Source of the DNA: Methanomassiliicoccales archaeon
GTDB taxonomy: Archaea > Thermoplasmatota > Thermoplasmata > Methanomassiliicoccales > UBA472
Assembly (NCBI GenBank): GCA_026394375.1
Contig: JAPKYJ010000022.1
Coordinates: 1 to 64,000, forward strand
Direction: 5' to 3'
DNA: 64,000 nucleotides
In this document: in pieces, positions 25,761 through 35,468 of the stretch
Position numbering within the stretch: the first letter of the stretch is position 1
Layout of the letters: the number at the start of each line of letters is the position of its first letter
Position numbers and translations under genes: made by a program
Notes under the pieces: model-generated
Databases searched by the model: none
Told to the model about the DNA's origin: nothing
The model's input: only the letters and a program-made list of their open reading frames with translations

Positions 25761-26780
25761 ATGACCAAGGTCAAGGTCGGGATCAACGGCTACGGCACGA
25801 TTGGGAAGAGGGCTGCTTTCGCCATCCAGCGGCAGGACGATATGGAGGTCGTGGGGGTCACCAAGACCAAGCCGTCCTACGAGGCGAGGTTGGCAATCAA
25901 AGAAGGCCTGCCTCTCTATGCTGCGGCACCTGAGAACGTGGCGGACTTCGAGAAGGAAGAGATCAAATTGGCGGGGACACTGGCAGACCTGCTGCCCAAG
26001 TGTGATATCATCGTGGACGCGACGCCCGGAGGAGTGGGCAAAGGGTACAAGCCCATATACGAGAAGGCTAACGTCAAGGCCATCTTCCAGGGCGGGGAGG
26101 ACCATGGTCTGGCGGGCATTTCGTTCAACGCATTCGCCAACTACCAGGAAGCCTGGGGGGCGGACTTCGTCCGAGTGGTCTCCTGCAACACCACTGGCCT
26201 GGTGAGGACCCTCTATCCCTTGGACCGGGTCTTCGGCCTAGAGAAGGTCTTCGCGGCCCTGGTCAGGAGAGGAGCGGACCCCGGAGACAAGAAAGGTTTC
26301 GCCCTCAACGCCATCGAGCCATCGCTCAAGCTACCAACTCACCACGGTCCGGACGTCCAGACCATCATGCCCTGGCTGCCCATACGGACCATGGCCGTGG
26401 TCACCCCGACCACCATGATGCACGTGCATTGCATCACCTGCGATCTGAAGAAGAAGGCCACGGAGAAGGAGGTGCTCTCGGTCTGGGACAACGTGCCCCG
26501 CATCCGCTTCGTGAGCGGCAAGCACGGAATCAAGTCCTCGGCGCAGATCATGGAGCTGGCCAGGGACCTCGGCCGGCCTCGGGGGGATTTCATGGAGATC
26601 ATCGTCTGGGAGGACGGGGTCAAGGTGGAAGGCCATACCCTCTATTACTACCAGGCGATCCACCAGGAGAGCGACATCGTGCCGGAGATCGTGGATTGCA
26701 TTCGGGCCATGATGAAGGTGGAGACGGATCCCTTGCGCTCGATCCGCAAGACGGACAAGGCGCTCGGCATCGTCAAGTGA
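25761..26780 (+). CDS. gap: Type II glyceraldehyde-3-phosphate dehydrogenase
   Basis: An archaeal phosphorylating GAPDH of 339 residues. GINGYGTIGKR at the start is the NAD(P) site and SCNTTGLVRTLYP near residue 140 carries the catalytic Cys. It interconverts glyceraldehyde 3-phosphate and 1,3-bisphosphoglycerate. The ATG at 25761 is chosen, since the frame to 25704 precedes the conserved start. pgk, the next step, follows 130 bases later. Confidence 0.94.
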   Translation: MTKVKVGINGYGTIGKRAAFAIQRQDDMEVVGVTKTKPSYEARLAIKEGLPLYAAAPENVADFEKEEIKLAGTLADLLPKCDIIVDATPGGVGKGYKPIYEKANVKAIFQGGEDHGLAGISFNAFANYQEAWGADFVRVVSCNTTGLVRTLYPLDRVFGLEKVFAALVRRGADPGDKKGFALNAIEPSLKLPTHHGPDVQTIMPWLPIRTMAVVTPTTMMHVHCITCDLKKKATEKEVLSVWDNVPRIRFVSGKHGIKSSAQIMELARDLGRPRGDFMEIIVWEDGVKVEGHTLYYYQAIHQESDIVPEIVDCIRAMMKVETDPLRSIRKTDKALGIVK

Positions 26781-26909
26781 CGCCCAGCTTCGTCTGCGGT
26801 ACGAATCAGCGCATCCTGGCGTAGAATCCGAAAGGTAATCTATCCCCAGGCGAATCTCATTCTGTCAGGGGAGCGGAGCGGTCCGTTATCCTGATCAAGG
26901 GGGACGAGC

Positions 26910-28148
26910 ATGGCCGATTTCAACACTCTCGACGATTTCGATTTCCGGAAGAAGAGCGTGCTGCTACGGGTGGACATCAACTGTCCTCTGAACCAGAAGA
27001 CCCTGGAGATCGAGGATGATAATCGCATCCGCCAGATACTTCCGACACTGAACGAGATGCTTTCGAAAGGGGCGAAGGTAGCTATCCTAGCTCATCAGGG
27101 ACGGCCCGGGGATTGGGACTTCATTCCGCTTGACAAGCATGCCAAGGCTCTCAGCGCCATGATCAGCAAGCCGGTACGGTATGTGGACGACATCTTCGGA
27201 CCGGCGGCCATGACGGCCATCCGCTCCCTGGCTCCGGGAGAAGCGCTCGTGCTCAAGAACGTGCGCGATCTGCCATACGAGCAAGACAGGAAGAGCATGG
27301 AGGAGCACGCCAAGATGGAACTGGTCACATCCCTCGCTCCGCTCTTCGACCTCTATGTCAACGATGCATTCGGCGCCTCGCACCGCTCGCAATGCTCCCT
27401 GGTGGGCTTCCAGGCCCTGCTTCCCTCTGCGGCGGGAAGGCTCATGGAACGGGAGCTTCGAGCCTTAAAGACCGTCTTCGACAATCCTGCCCGGCCATCG
27501 GTGTTCGTTCTGGGCGGAGCCAAGTTCGCCGACTCGGTGAAGGTGGTGGACCGCATCATCAGCAAGAAGGTCGCGGATTGGGTGATCCTCGTGGGCGTCA
27601 CGGGAAACGCCTTCCTCAAGGCCAGGGGCGTGAAGCTGGGCGAGCCGAGCGAGAAGCTACTGGACAAGGAGATGACGCCCGAGGAACTTGAGGCAGCGAA
27701 GAAGCTGCTCTTGGAGAGAGGGGCGAAGATACTGTTGCCTTTCGACGTTGCCGTAGAGGTGGAATGTCGAAGGCGAGATCTGCTGGTGGGGGACCTGCCG
27801 GTCAACTACCCTATCTTGGACATTGGCCAGGGATCGATGGACAAGTTCGGAAGGGTGATCAGAAGAGCGGGCACAGTGTTCATGAGCGGGCCCGCAGGCA
27901 TGTTCGAGAAAGAACCCTTCGCCGCCGGAACGAAGGCGTTGATGGAGGCGGCGGTGCATCCCAAGGTCTACTCGGTCATAGGGGGAGGGCACACCGCGGC
28001 CTGCGCGGAGAAGTTCGGCCTGCTGGACAAGCTCTCCTACGTCAGCACAGGGGGCGGGGCGCTCGAGACCTACCTGCTCGGCAAGCCTTTGCCGGTGGTC
28101 GAGGCGCTTAAGGCGGCTTACAACCGCAAGTGCCCTTCAAAGCACTGA
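26910..28148 (+). CDS. pgk: Phosphoglycerate kinase
   Basis: A 412-residue enzyme transferring phosphate between 1,3-bisphosphoglycerate and ADP. LLRVDINCPL near residue 25 and HQGRPGD near residue 66 are substrate-binding, and the C-terminal GGGHTAACAEKFG and STGGGALETYL are nucleotide-binding. AGGGGGACG lies just before the ATG. Together with gap it covers two consecutive lower-glycolysis/gluconeogenesis steps. Confidence 0.95.
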   Translation: MADFNTLDDFDFRKKSVLLRVDINCPLNQKTLEIEDDNRIRQILPTLNEMLSKGAKVAILAHQGRPGDWDFIPLDKHAKALSAMISKPVRYVDDIFGPAAMTAIRSLAPGEALVLKNVRDLPYEQDRKSMEEHAKMELVTSLAPLFDLYVNDAFGASHRSQCSLVGFQALLPSAAGRLMERELRALKTVFDNPARPSVFVLGGAKFADSVKVVDRIISKKVADWVILVGVTGNAFLKARGVKLGEPSEKLLDKEMTPEELEAAKKLLLERGAKILLPFDVAVEVECRRRDLLVGDLPVNYPILDIGQGSMDKFGRVIRRAGTVFMSGPAGMFEKEPFAAGTKALMEAAVHPKVYSVIGGGHTAACAEKFGLLDKLSYVSTGGGALETYLLGKPLPVVEALKAAYNRKCPSKH

Positions 28149-28151
28149 TGC

Positions 28152-29315
28152 TTACTTGACCTTGGCCATGCGCTCCAGCGCCTCTTCGATCCTGCTCTTG
28201 GATTGAGTGATGGCCATGCGAACGTAGCCCTCACCCTGGTGGCCGAAGCCTACGCCCGGGGTGACGGCCACTCCCGCATGGTCGAGCATCTTGTCGGAGA
28301 ACTTGAGCGAGCTGCCGCCCACCTGGAACCAGAGGTAGAACGTTCCCTTGGGCGGATCGACCTTGTAGCCCATCTCCCTCAGACCCTTGACCAGCACATC
28401 ACGGCGCTCCTTGAACACGTGGATATTGTCCTTGACCATCTGCGGCTTCTCCGCGCTCTTGTACTGCTGGAGGGCGAAGACACCCGCCTTCTGCACGAAC
28501 TTCGACACTCCGGAGTCGACCTGGGTCTTGACCTTCTTCAGGCCAGCGATGAGGCTCGCATCTCCCACGGCGTAGCCGATGCGGTACCCGGTCATGTTGA
28601 ACGTCTTGGACAGGGATCCGAACTCGATCGCTCCCTCCTTGCCGATCTCCAGCATGCTTGGGGCGACATAGTCATCGAAGGTCAGCTCCGAATAGGCGTT
28701 GTCGTAGACCATGATGGTCTCCGTCTCCACGCACCAGAGATAGAGCCCACGCAGATAGTCCTTGGTCGCCACCGCGCCGGTCGGGTTGTTGGGGTAGTTC
28801 ATGTAGAGCATTTTGGCCGTTCTATCCAGAACGCCCGGGCTGTCCTCGAACCAATAGTTGCGATTGGGCAGGAGGGGAATGCGCACGGGCACGGCATCGC
28901 AGAGCGTGGCCGCTCCTTGAGCGTAGACAGGATAGGCTGGGTCGGGGCAGAGCACCTTCTCGCCCGGATTGACGTACGCACGGGCGATGTTCGCCAGACC
29001 CTCCTTGCTGCCCAGCAGGATGCACACCTCTCCCTGGGGATCGAGGTCCACCCCGAATCGCTTCCTGTAAAACTCGGCCACCGCCTGTCGAGTCTCTAGC
29101 TCTCCAGCGGAAGATGGATAGTTATGGTTCTCCGGGTCCTGCACTTGGCGTTTGATCTCATCCACGATCGGCTGGGGCGTCGGGATGTCCGGGTCACCGA
29201 TGCCGAAATCGATGACGTCCACTCCCAGGGACTTCTTGATGCGGATCTTCTCCTCTATCTCAGCGAACAGGTAAGGCGGGATCTTGTTCACGCGGGTTGC
29301 GTAGGCGAACGGCAT
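28152..29315 (-). CDS. dapL: LL-diaminopimelate aminotransferase
   Basis: A 387-residue class I/II PLP aminotransferase. The start FADPYATRVNKIPPYLF-like region is followed by VIDFGIGDPDIPTP, and the PLP lysine lies in GSLSKTFNMTGYRIG. In context it is DapL, converting tetrahydrodipicolinate directly to LL-diaminopimelate and bypassing the acyl branches. The ATG has AGGAGTGAG upstream. It ends the lysine operon; without context, a general aspartate or alanine aminotransferase would be possible. Confidence 0.85.
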   Translation of the reverse strand: MPFAYATRVNKIPPYLFAEIEEKIRIKKSLGVDVIDFGIGDPDIPTPQPIVDEIKRQVQDPENHNYPSSAGELETRQAVAEFYRKRFGVDLDPQGEVCILLGSKEGLANIARAYVNPGEKVLCPDPAYPVYAQGAATLCDAVPVRIPLLPNRNYWFEDSPGVLDRTAKMLYMNYPNNPTGAVATKDYLRGLYLWCVETETIMVYDNAYSELTFDDYVAPSMLEIGKEGAIEFGSLSKTFNMTGYRIGYAVGDASLIAGLKKVKTQVDSGVSKFVQKAGVFALQQYKSAEKPQMVKDNIHVFKERRDVLVKGLREMGYKVDPPKGTFYLWFQVGGSSLKFSDKMLDHAGVAVTPGVGFGHQGEGYVRMAITQSKSRIEEALERMAKVK

Positions 29316-29319
29316 GGGC

Positions 29320-30150
29320 TCACTCCTCTAGTTCTCCTTTGAATACGCGCGCGGCCGGACCGCGCATCGTTACCGAGGATAAATTCTCGGCTACTTTAAT
29401 CCACAGGCTTCCACCGGGCAGGACGATCTCAACCTCTCTGCCTGGGGGCACCTTCTGGCCCACCACCGCCGCCACCGCCACCGCGCAGGCACCAGTGCCG
29501 CAGGCCGTGGTCCAGCCCGCTCCCCGCTCGAATACCCGGACCTTGATCCTGTTGCCATGGACGGAGGCGAACTCCACGTTGGTGCGCTTGGGGAACAGCG
29601 GATGCCGTTCGATCCTCGGCCCCAGCCGCTCCTTGTCCTCCTCCCTCAGCCTATCGAAGGTGACGAAGTGAGGGTTGCCCATGGAGACCGCCGTGCCTTT
29701 GATATGCTTGTCATCGACCTCGATCTCCTTGTCCACGAACCGGCCCATGCAGCTCATGGGGATGCGGTCGCATTCCAGCGAAGGCGCGCCCATGTTCACC
29801 GCCACTTCCTTGACTCGTCCGTCGGCGAGGAAGCAGTCCACTTCCATCTCCCCGGCCAATGTGCCTATGGTCATCTTTCTCTTCTTCACGAAGCCGAAGT
29901 CGTGGAGGTGCTTGGCTACGCACCTGATGCCGTTCCCGCACATCTCCGCCTCGGAGCCGTCGGAGTTGAGGACGCGCATGGTCGCATCGATCCCTTCCCC
30001 CTTTCCGACGTAGAGGATGCCGTCCGCGCCCACGCCGAAGCGTCGCTCGCAGGTCCTCTTGACGAAGTCGGCATCCTTGGGCGCTTTGCCATCGAAGTCC
30101 TCCACCACCAGGAAATCATTTCCCAGGCCGTGATATTTCCAGAAGATCAA
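29320..30150 (-). CDS. dapF: Diaminopimelate epimerase
   Basis: A 276-residue cofactor-free epimerase converting LL- to meso-diaminopimelate. The two catalytic cysteines are visible in EMCGNGIRC (about residue 72) and TACGTGACAVA (about residue 215). The start overlaps the lysA stop by four bases, so it is translationally coupled. Confidence 0.94.
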   Translation of the reverse strand: MIFWKYHGLGNDFLVVEDFDGKAPKDADFVKRTCERRFGVGADGILYVGKGEGIDATMRVLNSDGSEAEMCGNGIRCVAKHLHDFGFVKKRKMTIGTLAGEMEVDCFLADGRVKEVAVNMGAPSLECDRIPMSCMGRFVDKEIEVDDKHIKGTAVSMGNPHFVTFDRLREEDKERLGPRIERHPLFPKRTNVEFASVHGNRIKVRVFERGAGWTTACGTGACAVAVAAVVGQKVPPGREVEIVLPGGSLWIKVAENLSSVTMRGPAARVFKGELEE

Positions 30151-31415
30151 ATCATCAGCCTCGCCGGGATGCGCTCATGCCGCAGAAGGTCGTCCAGGCT
30201 CTCTGCCTCGCGTATGAGGAGCATCGAACCCTCTTTCACTAAGACCTGGCGGCAACGCGGGCGCATGTTGTAGGTGGAGGACATGGTGAATCCATAAGCT
30301 CCCGCATCGTAGGCGGCCAATACGTCCCCCTCCTCCAGCCGGGGCAGCATGCGGTCCTTGGCGATGAAATCTCCAGATTCGCAGATCGGCCCCACTATGT
30401 CATAGATCTGCTCCCCCTGCCGCTCGAACTTATTGGCCACGGCTACGTGGTGATAGGAGCCGTAGAACGCCGGCCTGATCAAGGTGTTGAAGCCCGCATC
30501 CACGCCTGCGAACTTCTTCTCCGAGGTCTCCTTGACGTCCACCACGCTGGTCAGAAGTATGGTGGTGTCGGCGATTATGTAACGGCCGGGCTCGATGGCC
30601 ACGGTCTCCGCTGAGCACTTGCCTTTGATGCGATCGCAGACCTCCTTGGCGAAGAGGTCCACGTCCATCTGCTTGTCCTCTGGGCGATAGGGGATGCCAA
30701 TTCCTCCGCCAATATCCAGCACTTTCAGCTTGATGGATAACTGATCCTGGATCTCGTTCATGATGGTTACCAGAACCTCGGTGACCAGGGAGAAAGGTCC
30801 CACGTCCTGCACTCCGGCCCCGATGTGCGCATGCAGCCCGAAGGGGACGAAGCCTAGTTCCAGCGCCTCATCGTATGCGTGCACGATCTGCTCTCGGGGA
30901 ATGCCGAATTTCGTCGTCTTGGCTCCGGTGACCACGTGAGCATGGTGTCCCGCTCCCACGCCCGGGTTCACCCTGAAGGAGATCGGAATGTCGGTGGTCA
31001 TCTCTGCCAGCCGTCGCAGCTCGGAGAGCGAGTCGATGTTGATCGGCACTCCCCGGGAGGCGACCTGGTAGAGTTCCTTGGTGGAGACGTTCACTCCCGT
31101 ATACAGTATCCTATGGGGAGCGAACCCCGCCCTCAGGCAGATGTCCACTTCTCCCACGGACACCGCATCGATGTGGCTGCCCTCCTGCTGCAAGATCCGC
31201 AATATTGCCAGCGACGCATTGGCCTTGCAGGCGAAGAGCACCCGCACCGGCATGTGGGGCTTGAAGGCGTCCCTGATGCGGCGATAGTTCTCGCGCACCG
31301 CGTTCTCGTCCGTGACATAGACTGGCGTCCCGTAGCGCTCCGCAATCTCCGTGGCGCGCACCCCGCCTATCTTCATGAACCCGTTATCGTTCTCGAACTT
31401 GCGCATATCATGCAC
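30147..31415 (-). CDS. lysA: Diaminopimelate decarboxylase
   Basis: A 422-residue PLP enzyme making lysine from meso-diaminopimelate. LFACKANAS near residue 60 carries the PLP lysine, LHAHIGAG follows, and GGGIGIPY near residue 225 and CESGDF near residue 345 are catalytic. It overlaps lysC upstream and dapF downstream. Confidence 0.95.
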   Translation of the reverse strand: MHDMRKFENDNGFMKIGGVRATEIAERYGTPVYVTDENAVRENYRRIRDAFKPHMPVRVLFACKANASLAILRILQQEGSHIDAVSVGEVDICLRAGFAPHRILYTGVNVSTKELYQVASRGVPINIDSLSELRRLAEMTTDIPISFRVNPGVGAGHHAHVVTGAKTTKFGIPREQIVHAYDEALELGFVPFGLHAHIGAGVQDVGPFSLVTEVLVTIMNEIQDQLSIKLKVLDIGGGIGIPYRPEDKQMDVDLFAKEVCDRIKGKCSAETVAIEPGRYIIADTTILLTSVVDVKETSEKKFAGVDAGFNTLIRPAFYGSYHHVAVANKFERQGEQIYDIVGPICESGDFIAKDRMLPRLEEGDVLAAYDAGAYGFTMSSTYNMRPRCRQVLVKEGSMLLIREAESLDDLLRHERIPARLMI

Positions 31416-32763
31416 CTATGAATCGTTCATGCAGCTTCCGGACCACGTCCTCTGCCTTGTCCCCGGGGACGACGAAGTTGAGCGCGACGTCCGAAGCCCC
31501 TTCCGAGATCATCTCGATGTTCGCGTCCACATCCGCCGCCGCCTTGAACACCTTGGCGGCCACGCCTTTCACGTTGAGCATGTCATCGCCCACGGCGCAG
31601 ACCAGAGCTACCTCGGACTTCACCTTCACCTTCTCGATCTCTCCGTTCTTGAGCGATTTCAATCGTTCGCAGATGTTCTTGACATCGTGAGCTGGCACCG
31701 CCATGGCCAGGGTGGAGAGCGAGGTGGATATGGCGTACATGGTCATGCCTGCCTGATTGACCGAATCGAGGAGCTCGGTGACCAGGCCCGGGCTGTAGGC
31801 GATCTCCGAGGAGTACACCTTGACGATGCTCAGATCGGGCTTCACAGCCACGCTCTTCAGCATTCGGCCCGAGCTCTTGCTCCTTTCGTGGATGCGCGTG
31901 CCCCGGTGCTCAGGATTGAAGGTGTTCTTAACCAGGACGGCGATTTTCTTCCTTCTGGCTGGCTCGATGGTGCGGGGATGCAGCACCTTGGCACCGAAGT
32001 ATGCCAGCTCTGCCGCTTCCTCGTAGTCCATCTCCGCGATGCTCTTCGCCCCGGGAACGATGCGCGGGTCGGCGGTCATGAAGCCGTTCACATCGGTCCA
32101 GATCTCCAGGACCGAGGCGTTGCAGGCATAGGCCACCACCGCGCCCGAGTAATCGCTCCCTCCCCGACCGAAAGTGACCGGTCGACCCTGGGGGTCGCAT
32201 CCATAGTAGCCAGTGATGATAGGGATCTTGCGCGCTTCGATGAGAGGCAGCACGTTCAGTCTGAAATTGCGGGCCGTGGCCTCCAGGTCCGCGGTGCCGC
32301 TGCCGAATTGACCCAGGGAGACGATGCCCGCCTCCTCGGATGTCATGGCCACGGTCTCCACCCCTCTGGCTCGAAGCAAGGACGCGACCATGAGCGAAGA
32401 GAGCCTCTCGCCCCAGCTGGAGATGGCATCCTGCACGCTCGCTCGATTGGCCAGATCGGAGCAGCGTTCCATGAGCTGCCTCAAGCCCGAAAGCAGGATG
32501 CGCAGCTTCGTTTCCAGGTCGTCCAGTGTCTCTTCGGGCATCATCGGTCCGACGGCCGAGGTATGCTTTCTTAGCAATTCATCCAGGAAGCCGTCCGCTG
32601 GCCGAGGATCCTTCGTCCAAGCGATGAGGGAGTTGGTGACCCCGGACATGGCCGAGACCACCACCGCTTTCTTGGCCCGGTCCTTCTCGATGATGGATGC
32701 GAGGCTGGTCAGAGCCTTCTCGCTGCCCACACTGGTCCCGCCGAACTTCATGACCTTGATCAA
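31408..32763 (-). CDS. lysC: Aspartate kinase
   Basis: A 451-residue monofunctional aspartokinase, the entry to the aspartate family. It begins MKVMKFGGTSVGS (KFGGTS) and has GRGGSDYSG near residue 200. The last 150 residues form paired ACT domains for lysine or threonine feedback. It overlaps dapB by 4 bases and lysA by 8. No aspartate-semialdehyde dehydrogenase is in the operon. Confidence 0.94.
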   Translation of the reverse strand: MIKVMKFGGTSVGSEKALTSLASIIEKDRAKKAVVVSAMSGVTNSLIAWTKDPRPADGFLDELLRKHTSAVGPMMPEETLDDLETKLRILLSGLRQLMERCSDLANRASVQDAISSWGERLSSLMVASLLRARGVETVAMTSEEAGIVSLGQFGSGTADLEATARNFRLNVLPLIEARKIPIITGYYGCDPQGRPVTFGRGGSDYSGAVVAYACNASVLEIWTDVNGFMTADPRIVPGAKSIAEMDYEEAAELAYFGAKVLHPRTIEPARRKKIAVLVKNTFNPEHRGTRIHERSKSSGRMLKSVAVKPDLSIVKVYSSEIAYSPGLVTELLDSVNQAGMTMYAISTSLSTLAMAVPAHDVKNICERLKSLKNGEIEKVKVKSEVALVCAVGDDMLNVKGVAAKVFKAAADVDANIEMISEGASDVALNFVVPGDKAEDVVRKLHERFIGA

Positions 32764-33539
32764 AGACCGAGCACCTCTGCCATGGTATGCACCTTGCCGT
32801 CCCGTCGGGCAGAGACCCAGCGTATGGCCGTCAAAGCACCTTCCGCGAAGGCCTCGCGAGAGTGCGCCCGGTGCGTAAGCTCTATCCTCTCCTTGTTGCC
32901 GGCGAAGATGATCGTGTGCTCGCCCACCACGTCCCCGGCGCGGATGGCGTGCACCCCTATCTCCCTTCCTCGGGCGCCGACGTTGCCCTGCCTGCCGTAG
33001 ACGATATTCTCTATGCCCGTAATCTCGGATACGATCTGGGCCGCTTTCATGGCCGTGCCCGAAGGTGCGTCCTTCTTCTTGTCGTGATGGGTCTCTAGGA
33101 TCTCCACATCATAGTTCTCCAGGACGGCTGCCAGCACGCCGCATATCTTCCAGAAGACGTTCACGCCGACCGAGAAGTTGGGGGAGACGACCGCGGAGAC
33201 GTTGCCTTCGGCCACCGAGGCCTCGAAGCGCTTCAGCAGCTCCTCCGACAATCCCGTGGTACCGACCACGCAATTGACGCCCAACGGCGGGACGCGGAGG
33301 ATATTCCTCTCCGCCGCTGTGGCCGAGGTGGCGTCCACGTAGACATCCGCCTTCTCCAGCACCTTCTCCAGCCCTTCCGCTCCGTAGGTTCGCACGCCTG
33401 GTGCTATCTCCTTTCCGGCGTGCCCTCCAGTGTCCGATACTATACCGGCCACCAGCTGCATGTCCTCCTGCTGTCTCACCAGCTCGCAGATCATCGTGCC
33501 CAGTCGGCCGGTGGCTCCTCCCACTACTACCTTGATCAC
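32760..33539 (-). CDS. dapB: 4-hydroxy-tetrahydrodipicolinate reductase
   Basis: A 259-residue NAD(P)H enzyme. VGGATGRLG is the N-terminal nucleotide site, LETHHDKKKDAPSGTA near residue 150 holds the catalytic His and Lys, and the family-typical C-terminus is intact. It lies 41 bases downstream of dapA. Confidence 0.94.
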   Translation of the reverse strand: MIKVVVGGATGRLGTMICELVRQQEDMQLVAGIVSDTGGHAGKEIAPGVRTYGAEGLEKVLEKADVYVDATSATAAERNILRVPPLGVNCVVGTTGLSEELLKRFEASVAEGNVSAVVSPNFSVGVNVFWKICGVLAAVLENYDVEILETHHDKKKDAPSGTAMKAAQIVSEITGIENIVYGRQGNVGARGREIGVHAIRAGDVVGEHTIIFAGNKERIELTHRAHSREAFAEGALTAIRWVSARRDGKVHTMAEVLGL

Positions 33540-33580
33540 GGTGTTTCCCTCCTTCTAAGAATCCAGTGGATCGATGAGCC

Positions 33581-34459
33581 TCACTTATCGATGACGCCCA
33601 GGTCCAGAAGGGTCTTCTTCAGGACCTCCAGGTTGGCTGGCTCCATATCGCAAAGCGGCAGCCGGAACGAACCGGCAGGCTTGCCCATGAGCCTGAGGGC
33701 GGTCTTCACCGGAATGGGGTTGGTCTCGATGAACAGGTTGTTGAACAGTGGCAGGAGCCGGTAGTGGATTTTGCGCGCCTCCTCCCACCTTCCCTCTAGG
33801 GCCAAATGCACCATTCGGCTCACCTCATTGGGTATGACGTTCGAGGCCACGGAGATCACTCCATTGGCCCCGAGCGCCAGCAAGGGATAGGTGAGGGCGT
33901 CGTCCCCCGAAACGACCGAGAATCCTTTAGGCGCTGAGCCAAGGATGGCCATTATCTGCGCCAGGTTCCCGCTGGCCTCCTTGATGCCGACGATGTTAGG
34001 CACCTCCGCCAGCTTGAGCACGGTCGAGGGGTTGATGTTCGAGCCCGTCCGTCCCGGGACATTGTAGATGATGATGGATGCGTCCACTGCCTTGGCTATT
34101 GCTTCGTAGTGTCGGAAGATACCCTTCTGGGTCGGTTTGTTGTAATAGGGAGAGATGGAGAGGATGGCGTGCACCCCCATGTCCTTCGCTCCCTTGCTCA
34201 ATAGTATCGCCTCGTGCGTGGCGTTGCTTCCTGCCCCTGCGATGACCTTGGCCCTCTTCACCTGGTCCATGACGATCTTGATGACCTTCAAATGCTCAGC
34301 GTGTGTGAGCGTGGCCGATTCCCCCGTGGTCCCACAGGGCACGATGTAGTCCACGCCCTGTGCCTCCTGGAATCCCACTAGAGTTCGCAGCCCTTCCTCA
34401 TCCAGCTCGCCCTTCTCCGTGAAAGGGGTGACGAGGGCGGTGGCGCATCCTCGGATCAT
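33581..34459 (-). CDS. dapA: 4-hydroxy-tetrahydrodipicolinate synthase
   Basis: A 292-residue class I aldolase-fold enzyme condensing pyruvate with aspartate semialdehyde. VPCGTTGESATL near residue 40, IIYNVPGRTGSN with the catalytic Tyr near residue 130, and VGIKEASGN with the Schiff-base Lys near residue 158 are all present. It starts one base after the Lrp regulator. Confidence 0.94.
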   Translation of the reverse strand: MIRGCATALVTPFTEKGELDEEGLRTLVGFQEAQGVDYIVPCGTTGESATLTHAEHLKVIKIVMDQVKRAKVIAGAGSNATHEAILLSKGAKDMGVHAILSISPYYNKPTQKGIFRHYEAIAKAVDASIIIYNVPGRTGSNINPSTVLKLAEVPNIVGIKEASGNLAQIMAILGSAPKGFSVVSGDDALTYPLLALGANGVISVASNVIPNEVSRMVHLALEGRWEEARKIHYRLLPLFNNLFIETNPIPVKTALRLMGKPAGSFRLPLCDMEPANLEVLKKTLLDLGVIDK

Positions 34460-34460
34460 C

Positions 34461-34889
34461 TCAATCCCCTCCGAAATGCTCCTTGAGGATGAGGCGGGTG
34501 CGAGTGGAGAGCACTTTGTCGAAGCGGCGGATGCGTTCGATGATCTCGTTCAGTTGGGGGGACGAGGTGACGTCGATTATCGCCACGATGTCCTCCTCTC
34601 CAGTGACCTCGAACACCTCCGAGACGCCATCGAACTTCGCAATGTTGGCGGCGACCTCAGCGGTGTTGACGTTGACGTCGATCTTCACCTCGATGATCGC
34701 CTTGACGTTCTTGCTGCTGGTCTTGATGGTGAAGCTCTGGATGACGCCCTCTTCGAACAGCTTGCGGACCCGGCTGCGGATGGTGCCCTCAGAGACCTTC
34801 AGCTCTTCGGCGATCTCCACGAACGGCTTCCTGGAGTCCTTCTTCAGTATCTCGATGATTCTTTCATCCAAGTGATCGATCATGTGCAC
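34461..34889 (-). CDS. Lrp/AsnC-family regulator heading the lysine operon
   Basis: A 142-residue one-component regulator with an N-terminal winged helix (IIEILKKDSRKPFVEIAEEL ... RSRVRKLFEEGVI) and a C-terminal RAM domain (about 70-140) that binds amino acids. It is first in the operon, so it likely controls it in response to lysine, like LysM-type archaeal regulators. The ligand is not shown by the sequence. Confidence 0.88.
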   Translation of the reverse strand: MHMIDHLDERIIEILKKDSRKPFVEIAEELKVSEGTIRSRVRKLFEEGVIQSFTIKTSSKNVKAIIEVKIDVNVNTAEVAANIAKFDGVSEVFEVTGEEDIVAIIDVTSSPQLNEIIERIRRFDKVLSTRTRLILKEHFGGD

Positions 34890-34949
34890 ACCTTCTCGAA
34901 ATGTCCGATTTGCGATTTTTCGTATTGTTTCTAATGTTAACGGAAGAAT

Positions 34950-34958
34950 CTTATTTAA
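34950..34958 (-). promoter_or_regulatory. Candidate TATA box of the lysine operon
   Basis: On the minus strand, ttaaataag lies about 65 bases before the Lrp ATG, inside a 125-base AT-rich gap. Archaeal spacing would place transcription start near 34928 and give a short leader. It is visual evidence only. Confidence 0.45.
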
Positions 34959-35014
34959 TGATTCCGAAAAATAAGGTCAAGACGAGGCATTCGCACAATC
35001 GGACGTCGTTTCGG

Positions 35015-35458
35015 TCAAGAGACCGAGCGTACGAAGCTGAGCCATCGTTTCTCGTCGGTCACCCGGCTCATGAGCGCCTTCGCCTTGATTTGAGCGCTGG
35101 CATCCTGAGCATGGCGTATCTCGTCCACGGCTCGAAGCAGTCCGCAGATCTCGTCCAGGAGAATGTGCGCTTGCCCTTTGGTCAAGTCTCCCTCGCTCAG
35201 TTCAGATTCCAGTTGCTTGGCCCTTCCCTCCAAGGCGTCGGCGAGGAAGAGGGCTCCCTGCACCTCCTCTTCCGTCGGCTTCTGCTTGGTGACGTAGTTG
35301 AAGATGACATCTCGCAGCTGGACGCGTTCTCGCTCCAGCAGCTCCTCCTCTGGGATGAACTTGCCTAACCAGTAGAGCAGGGAATGGATGCGGCCGAGGA
35401 TCTTGCGTCGGTCCTCTTCCGTGAGGGGGCCAGGGTCCGAGTCGAAGACATCATTCAT
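35015..35458 (-). CDS. DUF5788-family protein
   Basis: A charged, largely helical protein of about 147 residues (MNDVFDSDPGPLTEEDRRK start) with a Lys/Glu-rich coiled-coil-like middle. It matches what I know of DUF5788, an archaeal family of unknown role. The ATG at 35458 is preferred; the frame to 35503 runs into the neighbouring PRT gene. The short intergenic space suggests co-transcription with the GfcR-like gene. Confidence 0.65.
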   Translation of the reverse strand: MNDVFDSDPGPLTEEDRRKILGRIHSLLYWLGKFIPEEELLERERVQLRDVIFNYVTKQKPTEEEVQGALFLADALEGRAKQLESELSEGDLTKGQAHILLDEICGLLRAVDEIRHAQDASAQIKAKALMSRVTDEKRWLSFVRSVS

Positions 35459-35468
35459 GGAAGGCGCA

